NCBI GenBank assembly: GCA_047967505.1
Contig: CM106541.1
Strand: one strand, 5' to 3'
Origin: Dipteris shenzhenensis
Lineage: Eukaryota; Polypodiophyta; Polypodiopsida; Gleicheniales
DNA length: 64,000 bases
The notes under the pieces were generated by a model. That model had not been told where the DNA came from and ran no database searches. It was given only the letters and a program-made list of their open reading frames with translations. The position numbers and the translations under genes are program-made. Below are positions 1 through 12,344 of this stretch, piece after piece; positions within the stretch are counted from its first letter, which is position 1, and every line of letters begins with the position of its first letter.

Positions 1-1918
1 ATCACCTCCTTGATCCCATGCATATCTTCAAGAATGTTGCATCTACCATTTGGGAGCATTTGAATGGGACACGAGATTCCACAGGCATAAGGGAGGATCT
101 ACATACCACAGGGAGGATGCGTGAAGTTTGCCCACAAGAGAGACCAAATGGGCGTGTTTCTTTACCTCGTGCATAATATCTTTTTCCTTCCAAATGTGTG
201 AGTGAATAATTATAAGCAACTAATCAACCACCTTCTCGTGGGTTCAGTTCATACTACCTACTAGCATTTCACGTAGTGCATCGAAGGACATGAAAGATTG
301 TATTTACAAGATGGGCAAGCTTGTGAGGTACATTACATGATACAAAATATGATGCGTATCAATGCTCCATGCAAGTTTGAATGCATATTGCTAATATGCT
401 ATACTTTTTTATTTCTAGATATGTGAGCTCAAAGGAAATAGATCCCACCATGCTTGAGGATGCTCGATTTATGTCAGTTGAGGTGGTTTATTTAGTGGAG
501 GAGACATGTCCACGTTCTATTCTCACAAGCCAACTACATCTTATAGTGCATTTGGTGGATGAGATTGCTATATGCGAACTATACATGCACGATGGTTGTT
601 CTTCCTCGAGTGCTTCATGAAGACCTTGAAGGGCTTCGTGAGACAAAATGCAAGACCCGAAGGTAGCATGGCCGAGGGTTGGTTGGTACAAGAGTCACTT
701 GTATATATTTCTGAGTTTGTTGTTGATGTGGATAGCTCTCTCCCACGACCATGGAGAGATGATGAAGACCTAAGGATGTCCTCTATTGTGCCTCAAGGGA
801 AAGGACGCAACAAAGTAATAGACACGGAGTTGCATAATAGTATCAACCTCTTTTGTGTGCTTAATAGTGATGTGATGAAAAGATGGGTGACAAGATATGA
901 GGATGCAAAGGCAAGAAGACAAGAAGAAAGGGCCCTCTTTCGTACACACCACAGATCTCGTGTGCCATACCCTCAGTATCTAAGAGCACTTCCGAAGGAT
1001 ATTCATGTGGATTGGCTACTTGATGAAATGGAGAAAGCAAAGAAAGACCACGATCTGCATATCACAATGGAAGAATGGGAGTATGCTAGGGGATGCATGA
1101 GCAAGGTGAGTATATAGAATGTTATGCATAAGTTAGGAGCTTTCAATAATTTCGATTGCTTATTTAATTGATTTTTTCTTGGTGTAGTGCACTGTGTTCA
1201 ATGCTATATGGTGTGAGGGCAAGCATTTTGGAACACAACGGATTGATGATAAGAGAAACAGACAAGACTGTGGCGTCATTGCTAGCTTTGAGGGAGCCAA
1301 TGGAGCCATGGATGATTATTGTGGCATAATCCAAGATATTATTAAGCTTGACTTTCGACACTTCTTTGTGTATGTTTTGGATGTAAAGTGGTTTAAGGAC
1401 GTGGTGGAAAGAGGCCCTAATGCAACAATCAAACTCCATGCAAGTGGCTTTGTAACTATTAACTCCACAAAGTTTTGGCAAAGTAGGAAGGACACACTAG
1501 TACTACCGCAACAATGTGAACAAGTACTGTGCACACATATAAAAATACTCACTTTTAAATATTTGATTCAAGAAAAATAACATGATTGTATTTGTGTTTG
1601 AATTAGGTTGTCTATCAACCAATGCTGGATAATAAAAGATGGTGGCATGTCATACCTATTATGCCACGTTTCAAAGTGATGTATAGTACATTTAGTAATA
1701 TGGAGCTTATGGAGGATGATCATGAGATAGGAGATACAGATATTGAGGCCATTACCCGTGAGGACCAGCCTACCATTGGTGATGTTGATTTTGATGAGCA
1801 CATGAGTAGCACAAGTAGTAGTGGGTTGAATGTATTTGTATATCTAAACACTTGTTTGGATTTTGAAGTAGATAGTTTGGCAAGGGTTGATCTCATTGAG
1901 GATGAGATTGAACCGTAG
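1..1918 (+). pseudogene. TNP2-like CACTA transposase, 3' part, copy A
   Basis: TNP2 proteins are the catalytic transposases of CACTA elements. This stretch holds the end of the tnp2 domain (about 1-174), a DUF4218 domain (248-1105, split by an intron at 328-418), a DUF4216 domain (1188-1523) and an acidic last exon (1607-1918) ending IEDEIEP. Against copy B, 189 bp are missing at base 174, removing the end of one exon and its splice donor. One base is missing near 574, shifting the frame in DUF4218. The intron at 328-418 has GT...AG borders and is absent from copies B and C. Not functional as it stands. Confidence 0.88.
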
Positions 1919-2039
1919 CCCCATCATTGATATTGGCAAAACTATTTTACATATTGTCTTATTCTCCTCACCTCACTTAATTCTTGTATATGTGGGCTTG
2001 CATAAAAGCATTGATGTTTGTGCTTTGGTAATCATGGGC

Positions 2040-2796
2040 AATGTTTGGAAAGCAATGATGTACACCAAAATCTCACTTTCTGTATTTTTTGGTTTGCGTC
2101 TATCTACGCATCTAAATGCGCGTCTAATTCTCAGTGTAAACGTGCAAATAAACGCGTTAATACACGTGCAAATAGATGTGCAGATAAACGCGATGTTAGA
2201 CGGGCCCATATTTTCTCATATTAGACGCACAATTAAACGTGTTAATAGACGCACAAATAGACAAGTTGTTAGACGCGCTTGTAGATGCACCCGTAATTCC
2301 TCTACTAAAGCAATGCCTATAGACGCGCCCGCTATTTTGCACATCTACCAAGTGCGTCTATAGTTGCTTTGTGTTGTTGTGAATGTTTGGAAAGCAATGA
2401 TCTACACCAAAATCTCACTTTCTGTATTCTCTAGTTTGTGTCTAAATATGCATCTAATTCCCAGTGTAAACGCACAAATAAATGCCCTTATAGAGGCGCA
2501 AATAGACGCGTTGATAAACACAATGTAAGACGGGCCCGTATTTTCTCAGTTTAGACGCGCAAATAGACGTGTTAATACATGCACAAATAGATACACTGAT
2601 AAACGCAATGTTAGACGGGCCGGTATTTTCTTAGTTTAAACACGCAAATAGACGTGTTAATACACGCGCAAATAGACGAGTTGTTAGACATGCTATTAAA
2701 CGTGCCCGTAATTCCTCTACTCAAGCAACGCCTATAGATGCGCCCGCTATTTTGCGCATCTATCAAGCGCGTCTATAGTTGCTTTGTGTTGTTGTG
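2040..2796 (+). repeat. Right subterminal array of copy A, with duplicated terminus
   Basis: Many copies of AGACGCG, AAACGCG and decayed versions (AGATGCG, AGACGTG) in both orientations. The segment 2040-2381, including a complete terminal inverted repeat ending at 2381, is followed directly by a second version at 2382-2796 that starts again with AATGTTTGGAAAGCAATGAT and ends in the true terminus. In En/Spm such motifs bind the TNPA protein; that role is inferred here. Confidence 0.85.
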
Positions 2797-3986
2797 CATG
2801 GTGGTTAGTGCAACAAAAGATTGTGTTACACAATGATAACTGGCGAAGCTACGCAAGCAAACATGGCAAGGCAAAGGCTATGTGATGTAGTTAGGCCAAA
2901 GGCAAAGCAACAGTCTATGTGCTCATGAGGAAATGCATATATTACCATGTGTTGAGTGCTATGCTATTGACCATGATAAGATTGTGTCTCATTATTACAC
3001 CAATGCGCCTTCATGACGTCAGGAAAATTTTTGGCAAGAGCGCGGGCCCGCACAAAATTCAAATATCCACCAAGAAGCGCATTGTGTCATAGCCCCAAGA
3101 TGGCCCCGAAAATAGTTTCTCAATTGGCTACACCCAAGCAAACGTTGACCTGCATGACCTACAACTATTCTTGAGCTGGAATATATTACTTTAAATTTAC
3201 CTTTATAGTTCACCACACTCTAAGCATACTTATCATGGTTCACCAATTGGATAGAACCAAAAAAGGATAATAAAACCCTCACATTCGACCAATTCAAGGA
3301 CTTCAAAAAGTAACATTATCTTTGCTATACAAATAAGTTTCCACCCATGTAGAAACCTCAAAATGAGAATACCTGTCTTGAGAAAAACGTCATTGATTAC
3401 AAGTCATTTTTAGCCTATTTCACAAGAAAAGTAAGAAAAAATAGGAGTCAAATCCTAAATACTAATCCCTAAATCATGGACTCTGTCATTTAAATAAGTT
3501 TGTCTTGACAATATATGATTAATGATTATGGTTTCTGGATCCCAAAAATCTTTGCATTATGATCTTGTAAGTTGTAAGACCCAAAAGAAGTCCCTTTCTA
3601 TAGAAATAAAGATGGTGATGATGCACATCATAGATTATATAAGGACTAGAGAGGCTACAAGAAAATGAGTGCTTGAAGGGCTATAATTCTAACTCTAAAG
3701 ATAGCTCATTTACTATCCTTAGAAAAGGGTGATTATTATAAGTAAACAATGTTGAATTAAAGAATGAAAAAATAAAGAATATTGGGGGTATTATTTATCA
3801 AGGTCATCTAAGTTTAACTTGTTATATACAAGGTGGATGAGGTCGATTAAAGTTAATCCTTGACTTTTGGTCAAAAAGTAAATGCATGCATTTTTTATAA
3901 TAGGAATATTTTTTCACACTTTTAGGCGCTAACATTTTTTTATCAATATATCCTAGTTTGGAGGTCTAAAGAGAACATGCTTGTAA
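2797..3986. other. No gene recognised, between CACTA copies A and B
   Basis: About 1.2 kb of AT-rich DNA without a convincing reading frame. It supplies the TAA target duplicated by copy B at its right edge (3984-3986). Confidence 0.6.
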
Positions 3987-4004
3987 CACAATAAGACAAA
4001 GCAC

Positions 4005-4250
4005 CCATAGACGCGCGCACAGACGCGTTTCATGAACTAAATAAAAAAACTTATGGGCGCGTCTATTTGCGCGTCAGGAGACCCGCCTCTATTAGCGCGT
4101 CTATATATCAGACTTACGCGCTTATAGACGCGCTTATACACGCGTAAATAGACGCGCAAATAAACGCCTTTATAAACGCCGGTATAGACGCATATCGAAC
4201 AGACAGACGCGAATATAAACGTGCTTATAAACGCGCTGATAGACGCGTTT
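4005..4250. repeat. Left subterminal motif array of copy B
   Basis: Dense TAGACGCG, AAACGCG and related short motifs in both orientations within 260 bp of the left end, followed by an A/T run. By analogy with En/Spm these are likely binding sites for the element's own TNPA-like protein. Confidence 0.85.
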
Positions 4251-4589
4251 TTTTTTTAAAAAAAAATTTACAGAATACTGTGTATGTTGTGTATGCTATA
4301 TAATTACAAGAATCCCATACATTCTGTCAGCCAACCTCATTTTAATTACAATTCCAAATAAAATATTACAACTCCAAAACGCAATAAAATTGAAAGCTCA
4401 AAAAGTGCTTGTATATACATATAGCACGAAGCTAAGCCACGTCATGTGGCTCCAAGTACAAAAAATAAGGAAGCTAAGCCATGTCATGTGGCTTCAAGTA
4501 CAAAAAATAAGAGGAGTCTATATACAAGAGGCACGAAGCCAAGCCAATGGCTTTAGGTACAAAAAAGAATAGTAGCACTACTTCTACGA

Positions 4590-6028
4590 CTAATCCTCGC
4601 TGCCTTCCACGCTCCCTGATGCGCTGCCTTCTGCGCTCCCTTCTGCACCTCCTTCCTCGTCTTCCTCGTCGTCTTGTGCAGGAGCGCCCTGTAAATAAGG
4701 GACAACATATATCAATGTATGAAAAATCAAATCTTTACTTATAATTTTGGCATTATTTAATTACTTTCAAATACCTCGGGGGCATGTCCAGTCGCTCGGG
4801 TATACTGCTCCTCAGTAATCAACCCGTCATCATAGAAGTGCCTCCATGTATCTCCTCTGCGATGGTGGCGGTGGTAGGCTGTCTCCACTGGAGTAGGGTA
4901 TCTGCCCACGATCTCAAGCTGCATGACTGCGATACACTTTGTGGAGGGATTAGTACAAAGAAACAACCAACCTCCTAATAAACTACATAAGCAATATAAT
5001 TTGAGATCGATACTTACAAATTGGGCCTCCCATGATTCAACACCCCCTGCTCCAAAATGCGCGCTCCCATACTCCTCCATCTGGATCCTCCGTGCCTCCA
5101 CGTGCTGCAGACTGGGCTCCTCCCTCGCTGACTTCATTGCCTTCTTCCACTCACGCTTCTGAGCGGTGTGGGGCGGGCCCCTTGGAGGTTGACTTGCCTC
5201 AAGTCTGGCAAGCTCCGCTAGTGCCTGCCTCTTAAGGGAAGATCTTTTATTGCTAAGTATCGTAACAATCTTTGACTTGGCCCATTTATCTGTGAACTGG
5301 CGATTGGGGGGGTTAGGATACCTAGAGCGAACAGTAGCGAGGGTCTCATCAGCCAACCTCTTTGGGTGGTCTTTATAGTGGATAAATCAATCTCTGTAAT
5401 TGTTAGCAATTACAGAGCGCATGAAGGCCATGATGTCCTTCCCCCGCGCATCCAACAAGATGCCTCCTGTCTGAGTGATGTCATAATAAATCGTACCATC
5501 ACCCAGAGGCACGTCTAAATCATCGGAATCATCATCCTCGGCCTCACCGTCACATGGCCCAAAGCACTGTGCCATGCATCCGCCACCGCTCTCCCTACTA
5601 CTACGCCTGCCACCCTGTCGTGTCGAGCTCGTACGCTGGCCACTCGTAGCTGGGGACTGCGTGGGACTACGCTGACCACTCGGAGCTGGAGAACCGAGTC
5701 TCGACGGTTGGGGAGTATGTCGACGGCTCGCTGAGGCAGAAGGACCTCCTGAAGGCATGGGGGAAGGGGCATAAGGCGGGATGGCAGAAGGGACATAAGA
5801 CGGCATGGGGGAAGGGGCATAAGACGGCTGTGCGGACTCCGCTGGGGTGATCTCAGGCGGTGTGGGGTGGCTCGGAGTCTGTACTGCCGACTCCTGGGGA
5901 GTGTTAAGGGTACCCGTCATGTACCCGTATAACTTCGCAGGACTAGGAGCGTGCCCTAAAATATTATATAAATCCTTCCATATCGATTCACGCGGATCAG
6001 GTGAGCTAGAAGCACTTCCTCCCCACAT
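4590..6028 (-). pseudogene. TNPA-like (Transposase_24 family) protein, copy B
   Basis: The second CACTA gene, related to plant Transposase_24 (Ptta/En/Spm) proteins, which bind element ends. The start is taken at MWGGSAS. A Pro/Ser-rich N-terminal region with repeated YAPSPMPS follows, then an acidic stretch, then the conserved core (RLADETLATVRSRYPNPPN, KSKIVTILSNKRSSLKR, FGAGGVESWEAQF). An intron starts right after AQF with GTAAGT, and the C-terminus is acidic with EGS repeats. One in-frame TGA (5387-5389) interrupts the core where copy D has TGC and copy C has TTC. It is divergently transcribed from the transposase, about 1 kb away. Confidence 0.87.
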
Positions 6029-6095
6029 CTTAAACTGGAAAAAAATAAACAAATCTATTACTTTGGGAGCTGAGAAGAAAGGGGGGGGAAAAAAA

Positions 6096-7005
6096 AATAG
6101 CGCGTCTATAGATCCGCCTAATCTTAGCGTCTAAAAACACCTCTAACAGAGCGTGTATCACCGCGTCTAACAGACCGTCAAAACAGAGCGTTAAAAAGCA
6201 CGTTTAACAGCCCGTCTAAAAATCCATCTAACAGCGCATCTAAAAGCGCGTCTAACAATTCGTTTAAACTTCCGTTTAAGACATCGTCTGTTTGAGCGTC
6301 TATATCCGCGTCTGTGCGTGTCTGTAGCAAACCAGACGCGCCTGTAGATGCGTGTTTAGACGCGCCCTCAGACGCCTGTATACACGCGCTCCGACAGTCG
6401 AGAATACTCAAAAGTGGAAAAGGACGTTTTGCCCGACAAAAGAACATGTCGCTCATACCTAGATGCTGCGTTTCGTGGATGCGAAAAGTACAAAACTGAA
6501 AAAAGCAAGCAAGAACAACTTCAAAAAGACTTACTTGGAAAAAGGTATGGAAGGATCTTTCTTTTCCAAACTTGTTTCTTCTCCTCCTCTTCTCCTTGTT
6601 CGTACTCCTCCTCTTCTTTAGGCTTGGAAGCAAGCTGTGTAGGTACGGTCCCTTTGTCTTGAGTGAAAGCTTGGAACTGTGTGTGTATGGGAGGCTCTCT
6701 CTTAAGCTTCGAATCTATAGAACTGCTAATAATGAAGGAAGAAAGCCGCTCACGAAGTTTAAGTAGTTAAAAGAAAAGCAAAGCGAGCGGCGCGCCGAAA
6801 AGCAAGTTTAAAAGTCGCGGGTATAGTCGCGTCTATTAGCGCGTCTATAGTCGCGTCTGAATACACAGAGTAAGGGCGTCTAAAGGCGCGTCTATTAGCG
6901 TGTCTATAGACGCGTTTAAATACACAGAGTAGACGGGCATTTAGACGCGCAGTTAGACGCGAAAATAGACGCGACTATAAACGGGCATTTAGACGCGACA
7001 CAGAG
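6096..7005. promoter_or_regulatory. Central intergenic motif arrays of copy B
   Basis: Between the two divergent genes, the motif family of the element ends reappears in two clusters, about 6096-6400 and 6826-7005. AGACGCG, GCGTCTA and AAACGG-type units are spaced 8-20 bp apart, in both orientations. The segment between them is unique and may hold the transcription starts. Copies C and D have the same arrangement. A role as a bidirectional, self-regulated promoter is inferred. Confidence 0.65.
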
Positions 7006-7060
7006 TTTTTAAGTTATGCATTTGAAGAAGAGCAAATTTGGTGGGTTGTTTGTTTGTAGG

Positions 7061-10000
7061 ATGTCTCCATCTTCAACAAGCAGCTCCAGTGAGGATGAAT
7101 CCCTCCGTATCCACCATCGCGAAATGTGGTTGGAGCAAAAAATCAAATGTCTGTGTGATCGATGTCGAGGAAACATGTATCGTGCACGCAGGATTACGCT
7201 CAATCATATCTCAAAGTATGGAGAATGGGATGTGACCGTAAACAGGGTATGGATTTGTAAGTTAAGGTTGATTGAGATACCCATGGGTGTTCATATGTTT
7301 GAGTTATAATGATCCCGTTTTAATTTGATACAGGATGCAGTGCCACACCCGCACATGTTACCCTATGCCCGTCGTGAGGAGGCGAAGCGTCGGCGATATG
7401 AGGTGGGATCTTCAGGAGGGACCGTTACGGATGCATGGAGTGATGGTGATGGTAGCCCTCCACCATTACCTCATGAAGCCGTGGAGGAGGAGGTGTTTGA
7501 TGATATGGTGCGGGATTTATATGTCCATCAAGGGAGGGATAATAGCATGGAGCAGGATGATCTTTTTACCGCAGCATCGACTCCACTGTTTGAGGGGTGC
7601 ACATTCTCTGTTCTACGTGCCTCCCTTGAGTTACTAAACTTGCAAACCATCTATGGATGGAGCAATGCAAGTTTGAATGCATTACTCAAGTAAGCTTTAA
7701 TTTAAAGTCGATTTTGCAAACATGATGAATTATGCGCGTGGGTCAATTACTCGAATGCTTTTCCTCATTTATGGTCTTCACGTGCAGGCTATTGTGTAAA
7801 ATGCTTCCAAGGGAGAATAAATTACCGACCTCAAGAGATATGGCAAGGCAACATGTGACCTCTCTTGGAGGATTAGATTACAAGCGCATCCATGCATGTG
7901 TCAACGATTGCGTTTTGTTTCATGGACTACATAAGGATGCAAGAGAGTGTCCTACTTGTGGAGAGGCAAGATATAGAGCAGATCTCAAAACCTTAGTCGT
8001 GCCTCGTAAGGTATTGCGACATTTTCCCATAATCCCTCGCATCCAACATATGTTCAAGTGCAAATCTATTGCAGAGCTCATGTCATGGCATTCCTCCCAT
8101 CGATCAACCGCCGATGGCAAGTGGAGAACTCCCGCGGACTCTCCTGCGTGGAAGCATATTGAAGACACATGGCCAAGGAAGAACCTAGGAGCTTGAGACT
8201 TGGATTGGGTATCGACGGTGTGAACCCATTTGGTCTAAAAAGCACGTCTTACAGTGTATGGCCAGTGGTATTAGTGAATTACAATCTTCCACCCTCTATG
8301 GCTATTAAGAAAGGACATGTCATGCTGTCCCTTCTAATTCCAGGGAAACATAAAGTCAAAAACCCTGATGTTTATTTGGAGCCTTTGATTGATGAGCTAG
8401 AGATACTTTGGAGAGGTATCGAGGTGCATGATGTGAGCAGGCCTCCCTCGTCACGAGACTTCAACTGCAAAGCAGTCTTGATGTGGACGATGCATGACTT
8501 CCCAGGCTATGGTGAGTGTTCAGGTAAGCATTGCATTTTTTAATTATGAATAGGCAAGGACGTGGCACCCTAAACCCACCTTCCACTCTTAATTGCATCT
8601 ATTGTTTCAGGTCTCACTACATCGGGTTACCATGCATGTCCTGTTTGTGGTCCTTCGCTAGTTGCCTCACGGGCAGACGCATTGAATAAGGTCATCTATG
8701 AGAATCACCATCGATTTCTCCCACCTGATCATCCTAGATATGTTGCCCCTTGGAATGAAGTCCTCCCACAATCACTCACCGCGGGAGATTGGATGAGAAT
8801 TTGGGACGGATCCACGACTCCTCCACCACTTGGCATGAGCCGGTAAGGATTTGTAACTATTGGCTGGAAGTAAAGATTGGCTATATTGGTTGAAAGTGAA
8901 CATTGCACGCTAACACTTTATTTTGTTTAGATACTCCATCTTTTATCGTTTACCATATTGGTCCCACCTCAAGATCAATCACCTGCTCGATCCCATGCAT
9001 ATCTTCAAGAATGTGGCATCTACCATTTGGGAGCATTTGAATGGGACACGAGATTCGGCAGGCATAAGGGAGGATCTACGTACCACAGGGAGGATGCGTG
9101 AAGCTTGGCCTCAAGAGAGACCAAATGGGCGTGTTTTTTTACCTCGTGCACCGTGGATGTTATCAAAGCTAGAGATGGCGACGGTGAAGCGTGCTATTAC
9201 TACAATTCGTACTCCCACTGGATGCATGAGGTGTTTAAAGGGAGCCTTTACAAAGAGCAAGAAAAGAGGTGTAGAGCAATTATATGGCTTGAAATCTCAT
9301 GATTGGCACAAGATGCTCCAAGTAAGTATTTTATATGCATAATATCTTTTTCCTTTCAAATTTGTAAGTGAATAGCTATAAGCAACTAATCAACCACCTC
9401 CTCGCGGGTTCAGTTCATACTACCTACTAGCATTTCACGTAGTGCATCAAAGGACGTGCAAGATTGTATTTACAAGATGGGCGAGCTTGTGAGGTATGTG
9501 AGCTCAAAGGAAATAGATCCCACCACGCTTGAGAATGCTCGAGTTATGTCAGTGGAGGCGGTTTGTTTAGTGGAGGAGACATTTCCACGTTCTATTCTCA
9601 CAAGCCAACTACATCTCATAGTGCATTTGGTGGATGAGATTGCTATATGCGGTACTATACATGCACGATGGTTGTTCTTCCTCGAGCGCTTCATGAAGAC
9701 CTTGAAGGGCTTCGTGAGACAAAATGCAAGACCCGAAGGTAGCATGGCCGAGGGTTGGTTGGTACAAGAGTCACTTGTATATATTTCTGAGTTTCTTGTT
9801 GATGTGGATAGCTCTCTCCCACGACTATGGAGAGATGATGAAGACCTAAGGATGACCTCTATTGTGCCTCAAGGAAGAGGACGCAACAAAGTAATAGACA
9901 CGGAGTTGCGTAATAGTATCAACCTCTTTTGCGTGATTAATAGTGATGTGATGAAAAGATGGGTGACAAGATATGAGGATGCAAAGGCAAGAAGACAAGA

Positions 10001-11034
10001 AGAAAGGGTCCTCTTTCGTACACACCACGGATCTCGTGTGCCATACCCTCAGCGTCTAAGAGCACTTCCAAAGGATATTCATGTGGATTGGCTACTTGAT
10101 GAAATGGAGAAAGCAGAGAAAGACGAGGGGATGCATATCACAATGGAAGAATGGGAGTATGCTAGGGGATGCATGAGCAAGGTCGGTATATAGAATGTTA
10201 TGCATAAGTTAGGAGCTTTTTATAATTTAGATTGCTTATTTAATTGATTTTTTCTTGGTGTAGTGCACTATGTTCAATGCTATATGGTGTGAGGGCAAGC
10301 ATTTTCGAACACAACGGATTGATGATAAGAGAAACACACAAGATTGCGGCGTCATTGCTAGCTTTGAGGGAGCCAATGGAGTCATGGATGATTATTGTGG
10401 ATATCATTATGCTTGACTTTCGACGCTTCTTTGTGTATGTTTTGGATGTAAAGTGGTTTAAGGACGTGGTGGAAAGAGGCCCTAATGCAACAATCAAACG
10501 CCATGCAAGTGGCTTTGTAACTATTGACTCCACAAAGTTTTGGCAAAGTAGGAAGGACACACTAATACTACCGCAACAATGTGAACAGGTACTGTGCACA
10601 CACATAAAAATACTCGCTTTTAAATATTTGATGTAAGAAAAGTAACATGATTGTATTTGTGTTTGAATTAGGTTGTCTATCAACCAATGGTGGATAATAA
10701 TAGGTGGTGACATGTCATACCTATTATGCCACGTTCCAAAGTGATGTATAGTACATTTACTAATATGGAGCGTATGGAGGATGATCATGCCCATGGACGT
10801 GATGATGACCGTGATACAAGAGAGGAGGATGATCATGAGATAGGAGATATAGATATTGACGCCGGCATTACCCGTGAGAACGAGCCTACCATTGGAGATC
10901 TTGATTTCGATGAGCACATGAGTGGCACAAGTAGTAGTGGGTTGAATGTATTTGTAGATCTAAACACTTGTTTGGATTTTGAAGTAGATAGTTTGGCAAG
11001 GGTTGATCTCATTGAGGATGAGATTGAACCGTAG
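7061..11034 (+). pseudogene. TNP2-like CACTA transposase, copy B
   Basis: Eight exons can be read from GT...AG borders and agreement among copies: 7061-7246, 7334-7689, 7788-8523, 8611-8842, 8931-9321, 9414-10181, 10264-10588 and 10672-11034. In order they encode a Transpos_assoc-like Cys module (KCLCDRCRGNMYRAR), an acidic linker, the tnp2 domain (DMARQHVTSLGGLDYKRIHA, HACPVCGP, NHLLDPMHIFKNV), DUF4218 (ARPEGSMAEGWLVQESLVY) and DUF4216. Lesions: 7 bp missing after DTWP in exon 3, 11 bp missing in DUF4216 (near 10400), and TGG to TGA in exon 8 (RWWH to RW-stop). DUF4218 lacks the intron seen in A and D. Confidence 0.92.
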
Positions 11035-11198
11035 CCCCACAATTGATATTGGCAAAACTATTTTACATATTGTCTCATTCTCCTCATTTCCCTTAATTCT
11101 TGTATATGTGGGCTTGCAAAAAATTATGTGCTTTGGTAATCATGGGCAATGTTTGGAAAGCAATGATGTACACCAAAATCTCACTTTTTGTATTCTCT

Positions 11199-11480
11199 GG
11201 AGCGCGTCTAACCCCGCGTCTAAATGCGCGTCTGATTCTCAGTGTAAATGCGCAAATAAACGCGCAAATACACGCGCAAATAAACGCGCTAATAAACGAG
11301 ATGTTAGACAGGTCCATATTTTCTCAGGTCAAACGCGCAAATAAACGCGGTTATTGACGCGCAAATAGACGAGCATTTAGCCGCGCTAATAGACGCGCCC
11401 GTAATTTCTCTACTAGAGCAACGCTTATAGACGCGCCCGCTATTTTGCGCGTCTACCAAGCGCGTCTATAGTTGGTTTGT
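11199..11480. repeat. Right subterminal motif array of copy B
   Basis: AAATAGACGCG, AAACGCG and GCGTCTA units cover the last 290 bp before the terminal inverted repeat. They are better preserved than in copies A and D: most keep their CpG. Confidence 0.85.
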
Positions 11481-11492
11481 GTTGTTGTGTAA

Positions 11493-12340
11493 GGACCCTA
11501 AGACAACACACAGGATTCAATTTAGTCAGTAATTAGCATCCTTTTGGCACTATGAGTAGAAGATTAGAAACATTTGATGATATAAGCATAGGGATTAGTA
11601 AGAAATGGGGATTTAAAAGTTCAAGAAATCGATTAACACCTATTTCCAACATACCATTTTCTAAATAAATTGGGGTTTCAAAATTTTGAAGGTTTTTGTT
11701 GAGAATTTGTAGGTTTTTAAGCTAAAATATAACTAAACTGCCTAATATTTTGTAAATTTTATAAAATCGAGCAAATATTTTTTACAAGTGAAAACAAGAG
11801 TGCACAAGTGCGCGTATGCACTGCCTCCTAATATAGTGTTTAATCAAGTATTGTTGGATGTAAAATGAGAAAGCAATGATTTTTTAAAGGACTAAAAGCA
11901 ATGTTTGTAGGATGATCTCTATAAATGGCAATAGTTTAATTGATTTTTGAAAATTACATGTACCAATTTCATAAAAGAGTTTCAATCCTACTCCCTCTAA
12001 AAATGTCTCTTGTGAACACTCATTGGGAATTTCCACTGAGACTATGAATATGCTCCAAAAGACGTGGAAAACTAAGAGCTTTCCAGAAAAAGCTAGGCAG
12101 AATAATGTTATTATGAATAAAAGTTATTATAAGATCCTCCCAATGCAACCTCAACGTCAGTGAGAGTGTGGATATACATGCGTTGAAAGGACGTGATCTA
12201 AGGCAGGGTTCACACGTCCACGGATGGTTGAACCCTTCCCAAGGAGTGGCCCTGCGCATGGAATGGGTGCCGGTCCGATCTTCATTTCACACACGACCCG
12301 ATGGAGAAGAATATAGCTATTCAATGTATATTATATGCTA
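11493..12340. other. No gene recognised, AT-rich intergenic DNA
   Basis: Short stop-rich frames only. Nothing resembling a conserved protein, RNA gene or transposon end was seen. Confidence 0.55.
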
Positions 12341-12344
12341 TCTA

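Larger units (their letters stand above)
1..2796 (+). mobile_element. CACTA (En/Spm) transposon copy A, right part only
   Basis: The window opens inside the tnp2 gene of a CACTA element and follows it to its right end. The terminal inverted repeat, read inward from the right, is CACAACAACACAAAGCAACT, the same as the TNP2-side ends of copies B, C and D. The next three bases, CAT, should be the target duplication, but the left end is outside the window so this cannot be confirmed. Subterminal AGACGCG-type motifs fill the last 700 bases. An internal deletion and a duplicated right end make this a rearranged copy. Confidence 0.93.
3987..11489 (+). mobile_element. CACTA transposon copy B, complete
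   Basis: A 7,503-bp element with imperfect terminal inverted repeats: CACAATAAGACAAAGCACCC on the left and, reverse-complemented, CACAACAACACAAACCAACT on the right. It is flanked by a 3-bp target duplication TAA (3984-3986 and 11490-11492), the length expected for CACTA elements. The first five bases are CACAA rather than the usual CACTA or CACTG. It carries two divergent genes: a Transposase_24/TNPA-like gene on the minus strand at left and a TNP2-like transposase on the plus strand at right. Both are broken, so it would need proteins from elsewhere to move. Confidence 0.96.

Noticed and set aside
4005-4250. Regularly spaced short repeats that could suggest a CRISPR array
   Set aside because: Units are 7-12 bp in both orientations with irregular spacing, inside transposon ends with target duplications in a plant genome; no repeat-spacer structure.
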